This document shows positions 7,930-16,229 of a DNA stretch of 64,000 nt, in pieces. This DNA is from an uncultured Cohaesibacter sp. GTDB taxonomy: Bacteria > Pseudomonadota > Alphaproteobacteria > Rhizobiales > Cohaesibacteraceae. Both the position numbers and the translations under genes were made by a program. Below the pieces are notes generated by a model that had not been told where the DNA came from, did no database searches, and saw nothing but the letters and a program-made list of their open reading frames with translations. Location of the stretch: contig NZ_OY781091.1 in assembly GCF_963676275.1 (NCBI RefSeq), forward strand, positions 3,884,775 to 3,948,774, read 5' to 3'. Each line of letters opens with the position of its first letter. Position 1 is the first letter of the stretch.

Positions 7930-9324
7930 ATGTCCGATCAATTCATATTTGAAAACAAGACTTACGACGAAATCAAGCTGGGCGACCAAGCCAGCCTCAC
8001 CCGCCTTGCTCGCGAACAGGACTTTCTCGTATTTGCCAATGTATCGGGCAATCTGAACCATTATCACCTCGCCGCCTACGCGCAGGAGCAGGAAGGCCTG
8101 CCAGAGAGCTTTGCTCCCGGACTATGGATCGGCTCGCTAATTTCCGCCGTCATGGGCAACCAGATCCCCGGCCCCGGTGCGGTCTATAAAAGACAGGTTC
8201 TTGATTTCCATGGCTTATGCTATGCGGGAGACGAACTACTGGTCGCGGTAGAAGTCATCGAGAAGCTGCCCGACAATGTGATCCGCTTCAAAAATAAGGT
8301 GACCAGACAGCCTGACGGAGAGCTGCTGGTTTCCGGTGAGGCCGAAATAATCGCCCCAAGCAGAAAAATGCGCTTCAACGCCTTGCCCGCTCCGGCCCTG
8401 ATCCTTGATCACCATCCCCATTTTGAATCCATCATTGAGCAGGCCCAGAAACTTGCACCAATTGTCACAGCGGTTGTGGCTCCCGAGGAAGAAAAATCGC
8501 TGGCCGGTGCCCTGCTGGCCGCAAGAAAGGGCATCATCAAACCGATCCTGTTTGGTAGCAGAGCGCGCATTCTCGCCCTCGCCCAGAGCATGGAGCAATC
8601 CCTTGATGACGTTGAAATCGTCGATGAAGAGGATCATGCCTGCGCCGCCCACAGGGCTGTAGACTATATAGCGGATGGCAAGGCGGCAGCCCTGATGAAG
8701 GGCCATCTTCATACAGACGACCTGTTGCGCGCGGCTCTGCGCAAGGAGCGCGGCTTGCGCGCCGGTCGCCGCTTCACCCATGTTTTCGTGCTTGATGTCC
8801 CCGGCCTTTCCCATCCGCTGCTGGTCACCGATGCAGCCATCAATATCCAGCCGGACCTCAGAACCAAGGCAGACATCGTCAAGAATGCCATCGAGGTCGC
8901 CATTTCCATTGGCATCAAGGTGCCAAAAGCCGGAGTGCTGTCAGCCGTGGAGACCGTCAACCCGGATATTCCCTCCTCGATGGATGCAGCATTGCTCTCC
9001 AAGATGGCAGAGCGCGGGCAGATCACCGGCGGCATCGTCGACGGCCCGCTGGCCATGGATAATGCCATTGATCTGGCCGCCGCCCGCACCAAGGGCATCA
9101 CCTCCGAAGTCGCCGGACAGGCCGACATTCTTGTCGTTCCCAATCTGGATGCAGGCAATATGCTGGCCAAGGAGCTGGCCTATATTTCCCATGCCGAACC
9201 GGCCGGACTGGTGCTGGGCGCGAAGGTTCCCATCATCCTCAATTCCCGCTCCGATGGCGATCTGGCGCGCCTTGCCTCATGCGCCATAGCCTCGCTGCAT
9301 CACGCCCGAACAGGCAAACGCTGA
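7930..9324 (+). CDS. MaoC-like domain fused to phosphate acetyl/butyryltransferase
   Basis: 464 residues with two domains. Residues 1-150 are MaoC/hot-dog-like (TRLAREQDFLVFANVSGNLNHYH...); residues about 170-460 are a Pta/Ptb-type phosphotransacylase (LAGALLAARKGIIKPILFG, LMKGHLHTDDLLRAAL, DLAAARTKGITSEVAGQADILVVPNLDAGNMLAK). This fusion is annotated in many proteobacteria as bifunctional enoyl-CoA hydratase/phosphate acetyltransferase. The MaoC catalytic pattern DxNPxH is NLNHYH (41-46) here: the Asp is Asn, so hydratase activity is doubtful. The Pta part would convert an acyl-CoA into acyl phosphate. A GGGAG site precedes the ATG; a terminator separates it from the thiolase, so it may have its own promoter. 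Confidence 0.88.
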   Translation: MSDQFIFENKTYDEIKLGDQASLTRLAREQDFLVFANVSGNLNHYHLAAYAQEQEGLPESFAPGLWIGSLISAVMGNQIPGPGAVYKRQVLDFHGLCYAGDELLVAVEVIEKLPDNVIRFKNKVTRQPDGELLVSGEAEIIAPSRKMRFNALPAPALILDHHPHFESIIEQAQKLAPIVTAVVAPEEEKSLAGALLAARKGIIKPILFGSRARILALAQSMEQSLDDVEIVDEEDHACAAHRAVDYIADGKAAALMKGHLHTDDLLRAALRKERGLRAGRRFTHVFVLDVPGLSHPLLVTDAAINIQPDLRTKADIVKNAIEVAISIGIKVPKAGVLSAVETVNPDIPSSMDAALLSKMAERGQITGGIVDGPLAMDNAIDLAAARTKGITSEVAGQADILVVPNLDAGNMLAKELAYISHAEPAGLVLGAKVPIILNSRSDGDLARLASCAIASLHHARTGKR

Positions 9325-9419
9325 CCCTCAGGGCGCAGCCGCCCCGGGATCGGCCAGCACCTGAAACAGATCCTCAAAAAAACCACCACTCAAAAACTGA
9401 TGATCATGTCTCCGCAAAA

Positions 9420-9449
9420 AAGCCTCCTGTCAGAGATGACAGGAGGCTT
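9420..9449. terminator. bidirectional terminator between the MaoC-PTA and BKACE genes
   Basis: AAGCCTCCTGTCA (9420-9432) and TGACAGGAGGCTT (9437-9449) pair perfectly around GAGA. The A run on the left makes it strong for the leftward BKACE transcript; the rightward T tract is imperfect. Confidence 0.85.
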
Positions 9450-9560
9450 GTCTTGTTACCCCTGCGCGGTGCGCTTCATCATCCGGAGGCTGATCCTCCA
9501 CCAGATCAGCCTCACCATGGACCACGCTCACCACGCAGAAGTGGAATGGCGATATCAGGA

Positions 9561-10493
9561 TCAGAAGCCGACCTGATCGCCACCCTTGAGATCGAGCATT
9601 TCGCGCGCTTCATCCGGCGTCGCAATTTCGCAGCCGAGATCCTCGATGATGCGACGGATCTTGGCGACCTGCTGAGCGTTATTCTCGGCAAGCTTGCCAC
9701 GGGAAATGAACAGACTGTCTTCCAGACCGACACGAACGTTGCCGCCCATCTGGGTAGCGGTCGTGCCAAGGGACATTTGCGCATTGCCAGCACCGAGCAC
9801 GGACCAGCGATAGTCATCACCGAACAGACGGTCTGCAGTGCGCTTCATGAAGATCAGGTTGTCGACGTCCGAGCCGATACCGCCCAGAATACCGAAAATG
9901 AACTGAATGAAGATCGGAGCCTTGAACAGACCGATATCCATGCAGAATTTCAGGTTATAGAGATGGCCGACATCATAGCATTCATGTTCGAACTTGATCT
10001 TGTGCGGTGCCAGCTGGGTTGCCGCATTCTGGATATCCGCAAAGGTATTGCGGAAGATATAGCTATCCGAGTTGGCAATATAATCCTTCTCCCAGTCAAA
10101 CTTGAATTCGTCATAGCGCTTGGCCAGCGGATGGAAGGAGAAGTTCATCGAGCCCATATTCATCGAGCACATTTCGGGGGAATGAGCCAGGGCCGGAGCA
10201 ATACGTTCATCAATCGTATTCAGAACGCTACCACCGGTCGAAATATTGATGACCGCATCGGTAGCCTGCTTGATACGAGGCAGATAGGTGCCAAAATCCT
10301 TCGGATCGATGGAGATATAGCCATTTTCTGCTTTACGGGCATGGCAATGCAGGATCGCAGCGCCAGCCTCGGAGGCTGCAATTGCTTGGGCAGCCAGATC
10401 ATCCGGCGTATACGGCAGAGCATCGGACATTGTTGGCGTGTGAATGCCGCCGGTGATTGCGCAGGTAATCACAGTTTTCTTTTGACGTGCCAT
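9561..10493 (-). CDS. beta-keto acid cleavage enzyme (BKACE, DUF849)
   Basis: 310 residues, the usual BKACE length. Visible family marks are VITCAITGGIHTP at the N-terminus, the zinc-ligand block ILHCHAR near residue 49, and EHECYDVGHL in the C-terminal half. BKACE enzymes condense a beta-keto acid with acetyl-CoA to give acetoacetate and a new acyl-CoA; the founding member acts on 3-keto-5-aminohexanoate in lysine fermentation, and others act on dehydrocarnitine or 3-oxoadipate-like acids. The specificity here is not readable. The ATG is preceded by GGGAG. It lies downstream of the symporter and two tiny membrane genes, and its product acetoacetate would suit the AtoDA-like transferase at 15.6-16.9 kb. 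Confidence 0.92.
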   Translation of the reverse strand: MARQKKTVITCAITGGIHTPTMSDALPYTPDDLAAQAIAASEAGAAILHCHARKAENGYISIDPKDFGTYLPRIKQATDAVINISTGGSVLNTIDERIAPALAHSPEMCSMNMGSMNFSFHPLAKRYDEFKFDWEKDYIANSDSYIFRNTFADIQNAATQLAPHKIKFEHECYDVGHLYNLKFCMDIGLFKAPIFIQFIFGILGGIGSDVDNLIFMKRTADRLFGDDYRWSVLGAGNAQMSLGTTATQMGGNVRVGLEDSLFISRGKLAENNAQQVAKIRRIIEDLGCEIATPDEAREMLDLKGGDQVGF

Positions 10494-10627
10494 TATCGGG
10501 CTCCCTTACTTACTTTCGGTTTCCGCTCCCCTTCAAGATCGGTGCGGAAACAGTTCGATTTTTCACTTCATAAACGGAACTGGCGCGGCTGGTTTTCCCT
10601 GTTCCGTGCCAGTTCCCGATCTTGAAT

Positions 10628-10654
10628 CCCCCCGGAAGCAAAAGCTCCGGGGGG
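10628..10654 (-). terminator. GC-rich hairpin between the small membrane genes and BKACE
   Basis: CCCCCCGGA (10628-10636) pairs with TCCGGGGGG (10646-10654). There is no leftward T tract, so it may be an attenuator or an mRNA-stabilising hairpin inside one transcript rather than a full terminator. Confidence 0.5.
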
Positions 10655-10770
10655 AAGAAGACTTCACAGCCGCTTAAGAGGTAAGGAGGGGGGCTGCAAA
10701 GCCGGGGAAGACGCATCCGTCTCTTGTTCTGTGACCCTTGTCTTGCTTATCGAACCACAGAAAACGTTAG

Positions 10771-10884
10771 CTAGCGCTTGCTAGCATCCCGTTGTGCTTT
10801 GAAGATCAGCCCAATGATCATTGCGACGCCATAAGCTCCCATGACCCCCATGACCATGTACATCCAGCCTGCTTCAACACCCAT
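10771..10884 (-). CDS. 37-residue membrane protein, second of two behind the symporter
   Basis: ATG at 10884, TAG at 10771-10773. The product starts MGVEAGWMYMVMGV, is hydrophobic and Met/Gly-rich over residues 7-28, and ends in a basic tail (KAQRDASKR), so one membrane helix with the C-terminus probably inside. The start shares its A with the TAA of the upstream 43-codon gene, and GAGGGAG stands eight bases before it, so translation is well supported despite the size. I do not recognise a family. Small accessory subunits of sodium symporters are known (for example MetS with MetP), and a similar role is inferred. Confidence 0.7.
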   Translation of the reverse strand: MGVEAGWMYMVMGVMGAYGVAMIIGLIFKAQRDASKR

Positions 10885-11015
10885 TAGACTTCTCCCTCGT
10901 TAGCGGCCGCTTGATCTTTCTTGTTTCTGCGTGCCAACCAAGACAGGCCGACACCGATAAACATGATTGCGTAAACAATCACCGCGGCTTGAATAAACAA
11001 ATTCCAGAACAACAT
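10884..11015 (-). CDS. 43-residue membrane protein, first of two behind the symporter
   Basis: ATG at 11015, TAA at 10884-10886. The product starts MLFWNLFIQAAVIVYAIM and has a single hydrophobic helix at about residues 3-27, followed by WLARRNKKDQ and an acidic end. A GAGGGAG ribosome site lies eight bases upstream, 17 bases below the symporter stop. The gene overlaps the following 37-codon gene in a TAATG junction. This architecture (symporter, then one or two one-helix proteins) suggests accessory subunits. No family recognised. Confidence 0.7.
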   Translation of the reverse strand: MLFWNLFIQAAVIVYAIMFIGVGLSWLARRNKKDQAAANEGEV

Positions 11016-11032
11016 GATGATTTCTCCCTCGA

Positions 11033-12514
11033 TTACGCGGTTACTGCTTCGGCATTGGCCAAATCTTCAATTCTGTTTCCTCCACGGAACAAGCCTGGTT
11101 TGCCAGGCAGGATCGCATGAAGACCAACACCAAGAATGAGACCGACAACAAGGCTTGGATATACGTTCGGCATACCCTCGAAACCGACCATTGCTGGCAG
11201 AGACGTGAAGCTCCAAAGAGAGTTGATCACCCAGGTGGCAGCCATTGTGATCATCGCTGCAGCAGAGTTGCGTTTCCAGAACAGACCGATGATAATCAGC
11301 CAGAACACCGGCGTAAGCCAAGCAAACACCCAGTTGATCGCCGATACGATAGCAGGCAGGTAGCCTGCAACGAGGAAGGCAGCAACACCCAGAAGAACGA
11401 TCAGGATACGGGTTACTTTCCGCATCTGTTCTTCAGTTGCGTTAGGGTTGAAGAAGTTCTTGTAAACATCGTTGGCGAAGATTGTTGCAGGTGCCATCGA
11501 AGACATCGCAAAAGTCGACAGCATTGCGGCCAGCAGCGAAGCAACGAGCCACGCAACGAGCCAGCCAGGAAGGATATTCACCAACATGGCAGGCGCTGCC
11601 ATTTTCGGTCCAAGTTCAAAGAATTCAGGGTTGGCTTTTGCAGCAAGACCAATAGCAGCCATGAAGACACAGAACAGACCATTGAGCGGCACAGCAAGCC
11701 AGATGGTGCGGCGAATGGTTTTTTCATTCTTTGCGGCCATAGCAGGCTGAAGAAGCTGCTGGTTGATGGATTGGCAAAAGGTGGTTGACAGAACAGTCGC
11801 TAGGCCGAAGGTGATCAATAGATCAGGAGTACCGAAAATGGACAGCATCTCGGCTTGATCCTGATTGATGTAATAGTCGGCTACGGTTTGCCATCCACCT
11901 TCCGGCATGCCTGCGGTGATGTAGAACATGGTTACGACCAGCCCGACATACATGATGATGCAGTTAACAAGGTTGACCCACCCGATTTCCTTCATGCCAG
12001 CAAAAACGACATAGAGAATACCGAGAATACCACCAACAACAGCGCCTTCCTGAATGGAAAGACTGGTCATGGTGGCAAACACGATACCCATGCCTTGTCC
12101 TTCAAGGGTAAGCAGCCCCCAGATCAACCCGGCCATGATCGCAGCTACCATCAGGCGAGGCCCCTCACCAAAAATAAGCGCTACGAATTCAGGCATGGAC
12201 GTAACATTGGTGCGGCGAGCCCAAAGCGCAGTTGTGGTGATGGTCACGACCAGCAGCACAGCATGAGCAAGACCGAACCAGATACTGGTCGCTCCAATGA
12301 ACCAGCTCATTTCGAAAATACCGAAAATATGCGGCGTACCGAGCACAGTCAAAGCCATCGTCACAGCAACGACGGCGACCGGCAAATCCCGGTTGGACAG
12401 AAGGAAACTCCCCTCCCCTTCCTTACGCTTCATTTGCATATTGAAATAAAGGCCCAAGCCAAAGATCAAGATGATCTCATAGGCCAAAACAGCAACAATA
12501 ATTCCCCAGTTCAC
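11033..12514 (-). CDS. sodium:solute symporter (SSS) family transporter
   Basis: 493 residues from a GTG at 12514 that follows AGGAGG; a longer reading from 12616 adds 34 residues with no family character and no ribosome site. The protein has about 13 hydrophobic segments, with SSS marks such as LSNRDLPVAVVAVTMALTVLGT early and MLSTFAMSSMAPATIFANDVY in the middle. SSS proteins couple uptake of an organic acid, amino acid or sugar to sodium. It sits between the dehydrogenase/SDR/cupin genes and BKACE, so its substrate is probably the beta-hydroxy acid those enzymes degrade; this is inference from context. Confidence 0.92.
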   Translation of the reverse strand: MNWGIIVAVLAYEIILIFGLGLYFNMQMKRKEGEGSFLLSNRDLPVAVVAVTMALTVLGTPHIFGIFEMSWFIGATSIWFGLAHAVLLVVTITTTALWARRTNVTSMPEFVALIFGEGPRLMVAAIMAGLIWGLLTLEGQGMGIVFATMTSLSIQEGAVVGGILGILYVVFAGMKEIGWVNLVNCIIMYVGLVVTMFYITAGMPEGGWQTVADYYINQDQAEMLSIFGTPDLLITFGLATVLSTTFCQSINQQLLQPAMAAKNEKTIRRTIWLAVPLNGLFCVFMAAIGLAAKANPEFFELGPKMAAPAMLVNILPGWLVAWLVASLLAAMLSTFAMSSMAPATIFANDVYKNFFNPNATEEQMRKVTRILIVLLGVAAFLVAGYLPAIVSAINWVFAWLTPVFWLIIIGLFWKRNSAAAMITMAATWVINSLWSFTSLPAMVGFEGMPNVYPSLVVGLILGVGLHAILPGKPGLFRGGNRIEDLANAEAVTA

Positions 12515-12676
12515 GTTACATCCTCCTGTTCCCTGAAGTCTTGCCAATAATCTTGCCGCACCGGACATGCGTCCGTTCGGCATCGACGTTTGACGCGAAG
12601 CGAGAAGGCAGGCCATCTCGCCCCAGCTTTATTGCGGCAGGAGACAGCTCTCCTGCCGAAGGTCTTGTCCGGACCC

Positions 12677-13606
12677 TTAGTCCTCCAAAATTCCCTCAAG
12701 CTTGCGCAGATGGGTGGCAACGCGATTGCGTACCGCATCGGCCTCCTCTGGCGTCCACTTGCGGAATCCTTCTCCCGATTTCATGCCAAGCTTGCCTTCG
12801 GCAACCAGCTTCTCGAGATAAGGTGACGGCCCTTTGCGATCCTCCAGATCGGCCAGAACCGTATTGTGAATATCAAGCGTCAGATCGGTGCCGACCAGAT
12901 CGGCATTTTCCAGTGGTCCCAACACTGAAAGGCGACGCCCGAAGCAGGACTTGATGACCGTATCCACGCCTTCCGCATCGCAAATACCTTTCTCCACAAG
13001 GCTGATCGCCTCGCGCCAGAGGGCATGCTGCAAGCGGTTGCCAATAAAGCCCGGCACGTCTTTCTCAACGAGCACCGGTGTCTTTCTGGCCTTTTGCAGG
13101 ATTTCCATCATGTCCTGAGCTTTTTCATGCTCGGTCCACTCGGTTTTGACCACTTCGACCAATGGGATCATATGAGGCGGGTTCCACCAGTGCGTACCCA
13201 GGGCGCGCCCTTTCAGCTTCAGATCCTTCATGATGTCGGTGATGGGAATGACCGATGTGTTTGACGCCAGAATGCAATGCTCGGGAGCATTGGCTTCCAC
13301 TTCGGCAAAGATCGATTGCTTGAGCGGAAGTTTCTCCGGCGCGGCTTCAAACACGGCATCAGCGTTGCTAACCGCTTCCGCCATGGTCTCGGCAACCGAC
13401 ACCCGGGGGGCGGCTTCTTCAATCTCGCCATCAGCAACGCCCATGGCCTTCATGCTCTGACGGATCCGCTCGATGACTGAAGCGCGAGCTTCAGCCACCG
13501 GATCCGTGATTGTCACGTCATAGCCGGCGCGGGCCATGGTCAGGGCAATGCCATGCCCCATGAGCCCTGCACCGATGACCGCGATGTTGCGGATATTGCT
13601 GCTCAT
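12677..13606 (-). CDS. 3-hydroxyacyl-CoA-dehydrogenase-like NAD oxidoreductase
   Basis: 309 residues. The N-terminal Rossmann fold shows NIAVIGAGLMGHGIALTMARAGYDV, followed by SNTSVIPITDI (near 115), the catalytic region GTHWWNPPHMIPLVEVV (near 138-154) and VEKDVPGFIGNRLQHALWREA. This single-domain group includes hydroxybutyryl-CoA dehydrogenases, L-gulonate 3-dehydrogenase and L-carnitine dehydrogenase, so the substrate may be a free beta-hydroxy acid rather than a CoA ester. It follows the SDR by three bases and ends 162 bases before the symporter start. Together with BKACE the gene content resembles carnitine-type degradation, but identity with carnitine dehydrogenase is not established. 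Confidence 0.87.
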   Translation of the reverse strand: MSSNIRNIAVIGAGLMGHGIALTMARAGYDVTITDPVAEARASVIERIRQSMKAMGVADGEIEEAAPRVSVAETMAEAVSNADAVFEAAPEKLPLKQSIFAEVEANAPEHCILASNTSVIPITDIMKDLKLKGRALGTHWWNPPHMIPLVEVVKTEWTEHEKAQDMMEILQKARKTPVLVEKDVPGFIGNRLQHALWREAISLVEKGICDAEGVDTVIKSCFGRRLSVLGPLENADLVGTDLTLDIHNTVLADLEDRKGPSPYLEKLVAEGKLGMKSGEGFRKWTPEEADAVRNRVATHLRKLEGILED

Positions 13607-13609
13607 CGC

Positions 13610-14407
13610 CTAGCCCGCCGTATAGCCACCGTCAGCATACAGGATGTGACCGGTGTAGAAATCGCAAGCCTTGGAGGCCAGGAACAGCAAAGGACCGGCA
13701 AGGTCTTCCGGCTCGCCCAGACGACCGATTGGCACGCGGGACAGGAAGCCGGCACGAACAGCATTGGCATTCTCGTTATCTTCGAACATCCAAGCTGTCA
13801 GCGGAGAGCGGAACACGGTCGGAGCGATCGCATTGACGGTGATACCATCCTTGCCTAGCTCGCAACCAAGTGCCTTGACGATGCCGTCGACTGCGGATTT
13901 GGAAGCGCAATAGGCAGAATAGCCAGCCGGATGACCCAGAAGGCCACGAGCCGAAGACATCAGCACAATCTTGCCGCCATCACCCTGCTTTTTCATCTGC
14001 GCCGCAGCCGCACGGGAAAGCAGCCAGCTCTGGTTGACGTTGGCATCCATCACGGCTTCGAAGGTGGCGGGCTCCATCTCGGTGATCGGGGCAACCTTGT
14101 TCATGCCCGAAGCCACCACCAGAATATCCAGACGGCCATAAGCCGCAACGGCTTTGGCAACCAGATCATTACAGACTTCTTCATTGGTCGGACGGGAATT
14201 GATGGCGGTCACATCCGCCCCCATTTCCTTGCATTCCTTGGAAATCTCGTCCAGCGCACCCTGATTGCCAGCGACAAGAACCAGCTTGCAGCCTGCACCG
14301 GCAAGAATACGGGCAGCGACCATGCCGAAAGCGCCAGATGCGCCGGTGATCAGAGCCACATTGTCTTTCACATCAAACATGGAAAGTGGATTAGCCATTA
14401 CATTCAT
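13610..14407 (-). CDS. short-chain dehydrogenase/reductase (SDR)
   Basis: 265 residues, classical SDR. TGASGAFG (near 20-27) is the cofactor motif, VVASGMN replaces the usual NNAG, the catalytic Ser is in LMSSARG and the catalytic pair in YCASK. It ends in GHILYADGGYTAG. The ATG at 14407 is four bases from the upstream cupin stop; a second ATG (14398) is possible. It belongs to the cupin-SDR-dehydrogenase operon and would oxidise or reduce a hydroxy/keto group of the pathway substrate. Two different alcohol dehydrogenases in one operon suggest stereoisomers or two steps; this is a guess. Confidence 0.9.
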   Translation of the reverse strand: MNVMANPLSMFDVKDNVALITGASGAFGMVAARILAGAGCKLVLVAGNQGALDEISKECKEMGADVTAINSRPTNEEVCNDLVAKAVAAYGRLDILVVASGMNKVAPITEMEPATFEAVMDANVNQSWLLSRAAAAQMKKQGDGGKIVLMSSARGLLGHPAGYSAYCASKSAVDGIVKALGCELGKDGITVNAIAPTVFRSPLTAWMFEDNENANAVRAGFLSRVPIGRLGEPEDLAGPLLFLASKACDFYTGHILYADGGYTAG

Positions 14408-14411
14408 TGTC

Positions 14412-14756
14412 TTAAGCCTTCGGTGGGTAAGGGATGACGACCATCATCTTCGCGGTCATGTTGGTACGGTTTTCGAGCACACGAACCTCACCGGGCTGAA
14501 TGACGCACGAATCGAGAGCTTTCAGAACCGTTTCCTCACCATCGATGATCAGGGTCATTTCACCCTCGATCATGATGTAAACCTTCTCAAAAGGCGTGGA
14601 ATCGGGGCCAGCGCCACCACCGGGGAAGAACTGACTAAAGCCAATCCATTGATTTTTGGGACCGTTTTCCTCAAAGCCCTGAAGCCGCAAACCATAACAA
14701 CCAAAATGGTTGGGAGCCTCATAGGCAGGAGCATCTGCAAAACGTTTTAGATGCAT
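14412..14756 (-). CDS. small cupin-domain protein
   Basis: 114 residues from the ATG at 14756, which follows GGAGGAAGG; a longer frame to 14813 has no ribosome site. One cupin barrel is visible (STPFEKVYIMIEGEMTLIIDG...CVIQPGEVRVLENRTNMTAKMMVVIPYP). The usual metal-binding His residues of the first cupin motif are not clear, so it may be a binding protein rather than an enzyme. It is the first gene of the operon that continues into the SDR and dehydrogenase. Confidence 0.8.
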   Translation of the reverse strand: MHLKRFADAPAYEAPNHFGCYGLRLQGFEENGPKNQWIGFSQFFPGGGAGPDSTPFEKVYIMIEGEMTLIIDGEETVLKALDSCVIQPGEVRVLENRTNMTAKMMVVIPYPPKA

Positions 14757-15241
14757 TACCTTCCTCCGTTCGTTTCTTAGGGCCAAACCGTAAACCGGCA
14801 ACAGCCCGAACACAGTTGGCGCTCTCCCCCTGCATCAAGGCGAAAACATCCATCACATCGATCGCAGCAATCCATTGGATGCACATCACAACGACCAGAA
14901 CTCTCTTCAAAGGCGCAGGCCCAACAAAGACACACCAGCAAGACATCAGCCCGAGCCCGCCACTCCCTTGCAAACAGCCTTTGATGAGGCTGAAAAGCGG
15001 GAATTCCCGACCAACCCAACAGCGCGCCTCGCCACGCCTTCTGCCCGAAAGCAGGGAACCACTTGCAACCGAACCGGATGGAGATCAAAGAGCTTGAAGA
15101 TCTCTCGACATTTCGGCCCGGAACGCTGGCAAATCGAGCGCTCGACAAAGCCTTGAAAAAAGCCAAAGAGCACCCGTCACCGGCCAGACCGATGTCACAT
15201 CACATTCAGTTTTTCAGGATGGCCCCTCCCTCCTGTTCCAT

Positions 15242-15257
15242 ATTACGGTACAAACGA
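15242..15257 (+). promoter_or_regulatory. shared 16-mer, copy before the cupin operon
   Basis: ATTACGGTACAAACGA differs at one base from ATTACGGTACAAGCGA at 17020-17035 before the CoA-transferase genes. Two such copies within 1.8 kb, each upstream of an operon of the same island, suggest a regulator site. Confidence 0.5.
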
Positions 15258-15411
15258 CTCCCAAAAAATACAAGCAATCGTCCCGCATCTCGATACACTA
15301 ATACTGCATTATAGGAGAAAAGTTCACTAGTATTCGTAACAAATCGCCCTTAGGCTCATAACTTCTTAATAGATAAATATTTTTACTTAAGGTTATCTTG
15401 GTATCTGCAAT

Positions 15412-15428
15412 GTATCACAATGTGATAC
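15412..15428. promoter_or_regulatory. perfect palindrome GTATCAC-AAT-GTGATAC
   Basis: Seven-base arms around AAT, in the AT-rich part of the region upstream of the cupin operon. It is built from the same GTATC/GATAC elements as the IclR-gene palindrome at 5400-5414, although the arms are arranged differently. Confidence 0.5.
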
Positions 15429-15478
15429 TTATCATATAACTTGCCCACCAAACATACCGCCTGGTGGTCTGCTGGCAT

Positions 15479-15510
15479 AAAAAATCCCGAACCGCATTCG
15501 GCCCGGGATT
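15479..15510 (-). terminator. terminator of the CoA-transferase operon
   Basis: AATCCCG (15483-15489) pairs with CGGGATT (15504-15510), with an inner CCGAA/TTCGG pairing; a run of six A bases at 15479-15484 gives the leftward T tract. Confidence 0.85.
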
Positions 15511-15577
15511 CTGAAAATCTGCTTCTATCTGGCGGAAAACCGCATTCCCTCAAAAGCTCACCAAAGCTTCCTCAGGT

Positions 15578-16228
15578 CTAGAGCGCCATGCGCGCCACGT
15601 CATCCGGTACAATCAGCTTGGCTGTGGTTGCTTCCACGACCTGCTCGACCGTTGCATCCGGTCCAAGTTCACGCAGAACAAGCCCTTCATCGGTCGGCTC
15701 GATCACCGCCATCTCGGTAACGATGAGAGAAACCCGACGGGCAGCCGTCAGCGGCAGCGTGCATTCGGGCACAATTTTCGGGCTGCCTTTGGCGGTGTGA
15801 ACCATCGAGACGATCACCTTCTTGGCACCGGCAACCAGATCCATGGCACCACCCATTCCGGGCACCATTTTGCCGGGTACCATCCAGTTGGCCAGATAGC
15901 CACGCTCATCCACCTGCAGGCCACCCAGCACCGTCATATCCAGATGACCGCCACGAATGAGGCCAAAAGAAATGGAGGAATCGATGGAAGCTGCACCCGG
16001 AACGGCCGTAACAAAGCCACCACCGGCATCGGTCAGATCCTTGTTTTCAAATCCCGGCAGCGGGCTGCCCCCCAGACCGACAACACCATTCTCGGCCTGA
16101 AACATCACATCCACGTCACCGGGCAGATAGTTGGCAACCATGCTCGGCAGACCGATACCCAGATTGACCAGCATACCGTCCTTGACTTCCATAGCCACAC
16201 GGCGGGCAATGATTTCCTTGGCGTTCAT
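15578..16228 (-). CDS. atoA: 3-oxoacid/acetate CoA-transferase, beta subunit
   Basis: 216 residues. It begins with the ARRVAMEVKDGMLVNLGIGLP block and has the catalytic Glu in MFQAENGVVGLG (near residue 47), then GGGFVTAVPGAASIDSSISFGLIRGGHLDMTVLGG. It follows the alpha subunit by one base, with GGGAG before the ATG. AtoDA transfers CoA to acetoacetate, making acetoacetyl-CoA for the thiolase. In this island acetoacetate would come from BKACE. Other acids (dehydrocarnitine, 3-oxoadipate) are handled by close homologues, so the exact substrate is open. Confidence 0.92.
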   Translation of the reverse strand: MNAKEIIARRVAMEVKDGMLVNLGIGLPSMVANYLPGDVDVMFQAENGVVGLGGSPLPGFENKDLTDAGGGFVTAVPGAASIDSSISFGLIRGGHLDMTVLGGLQVDERGYLANWMVPGKMVPGMGGAMDLVAGAKKVIVSMVHTAKGSPKIVPECTLPLTAARRVSLIVTEMAVIEPTDEGLVLRELGPDATVEQVVEATTAKLIVPDDVARMAL

Positions 16229-16229
16229 A

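Larger units (their letters stand above)
14757..15577. other. 820-base gene-free region between the cupin operon and the CoA-transferase genes
   Basis: Short frames here have no homology or ribosome sites. The stretch holds, left to right, a long possible leader of the cupin operon, the motif ATTACGGTACAAACGA (15242-15257), GATACACT (15292-15299), an AT-rich segment around 15340-15440, the palindrome at 15412-15428 and the CoA-transferase terminator at 15479-15510. The cupin-operon promoter is probably near 15240-15450. Confidence 0.55.

Noticed and set aside
9279-10625. 448-codon plus-strand frame
   Set aside because: Mostly antisense to the well-supported BKACE gene; no domain and no ribosome site.
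14777-15166. 129-codon minus-strand frame upstream of the cupin gene
   Set aside because: Cys/Arg-rich nonsense-like protein with no ribosome site; lies in a probable leader.
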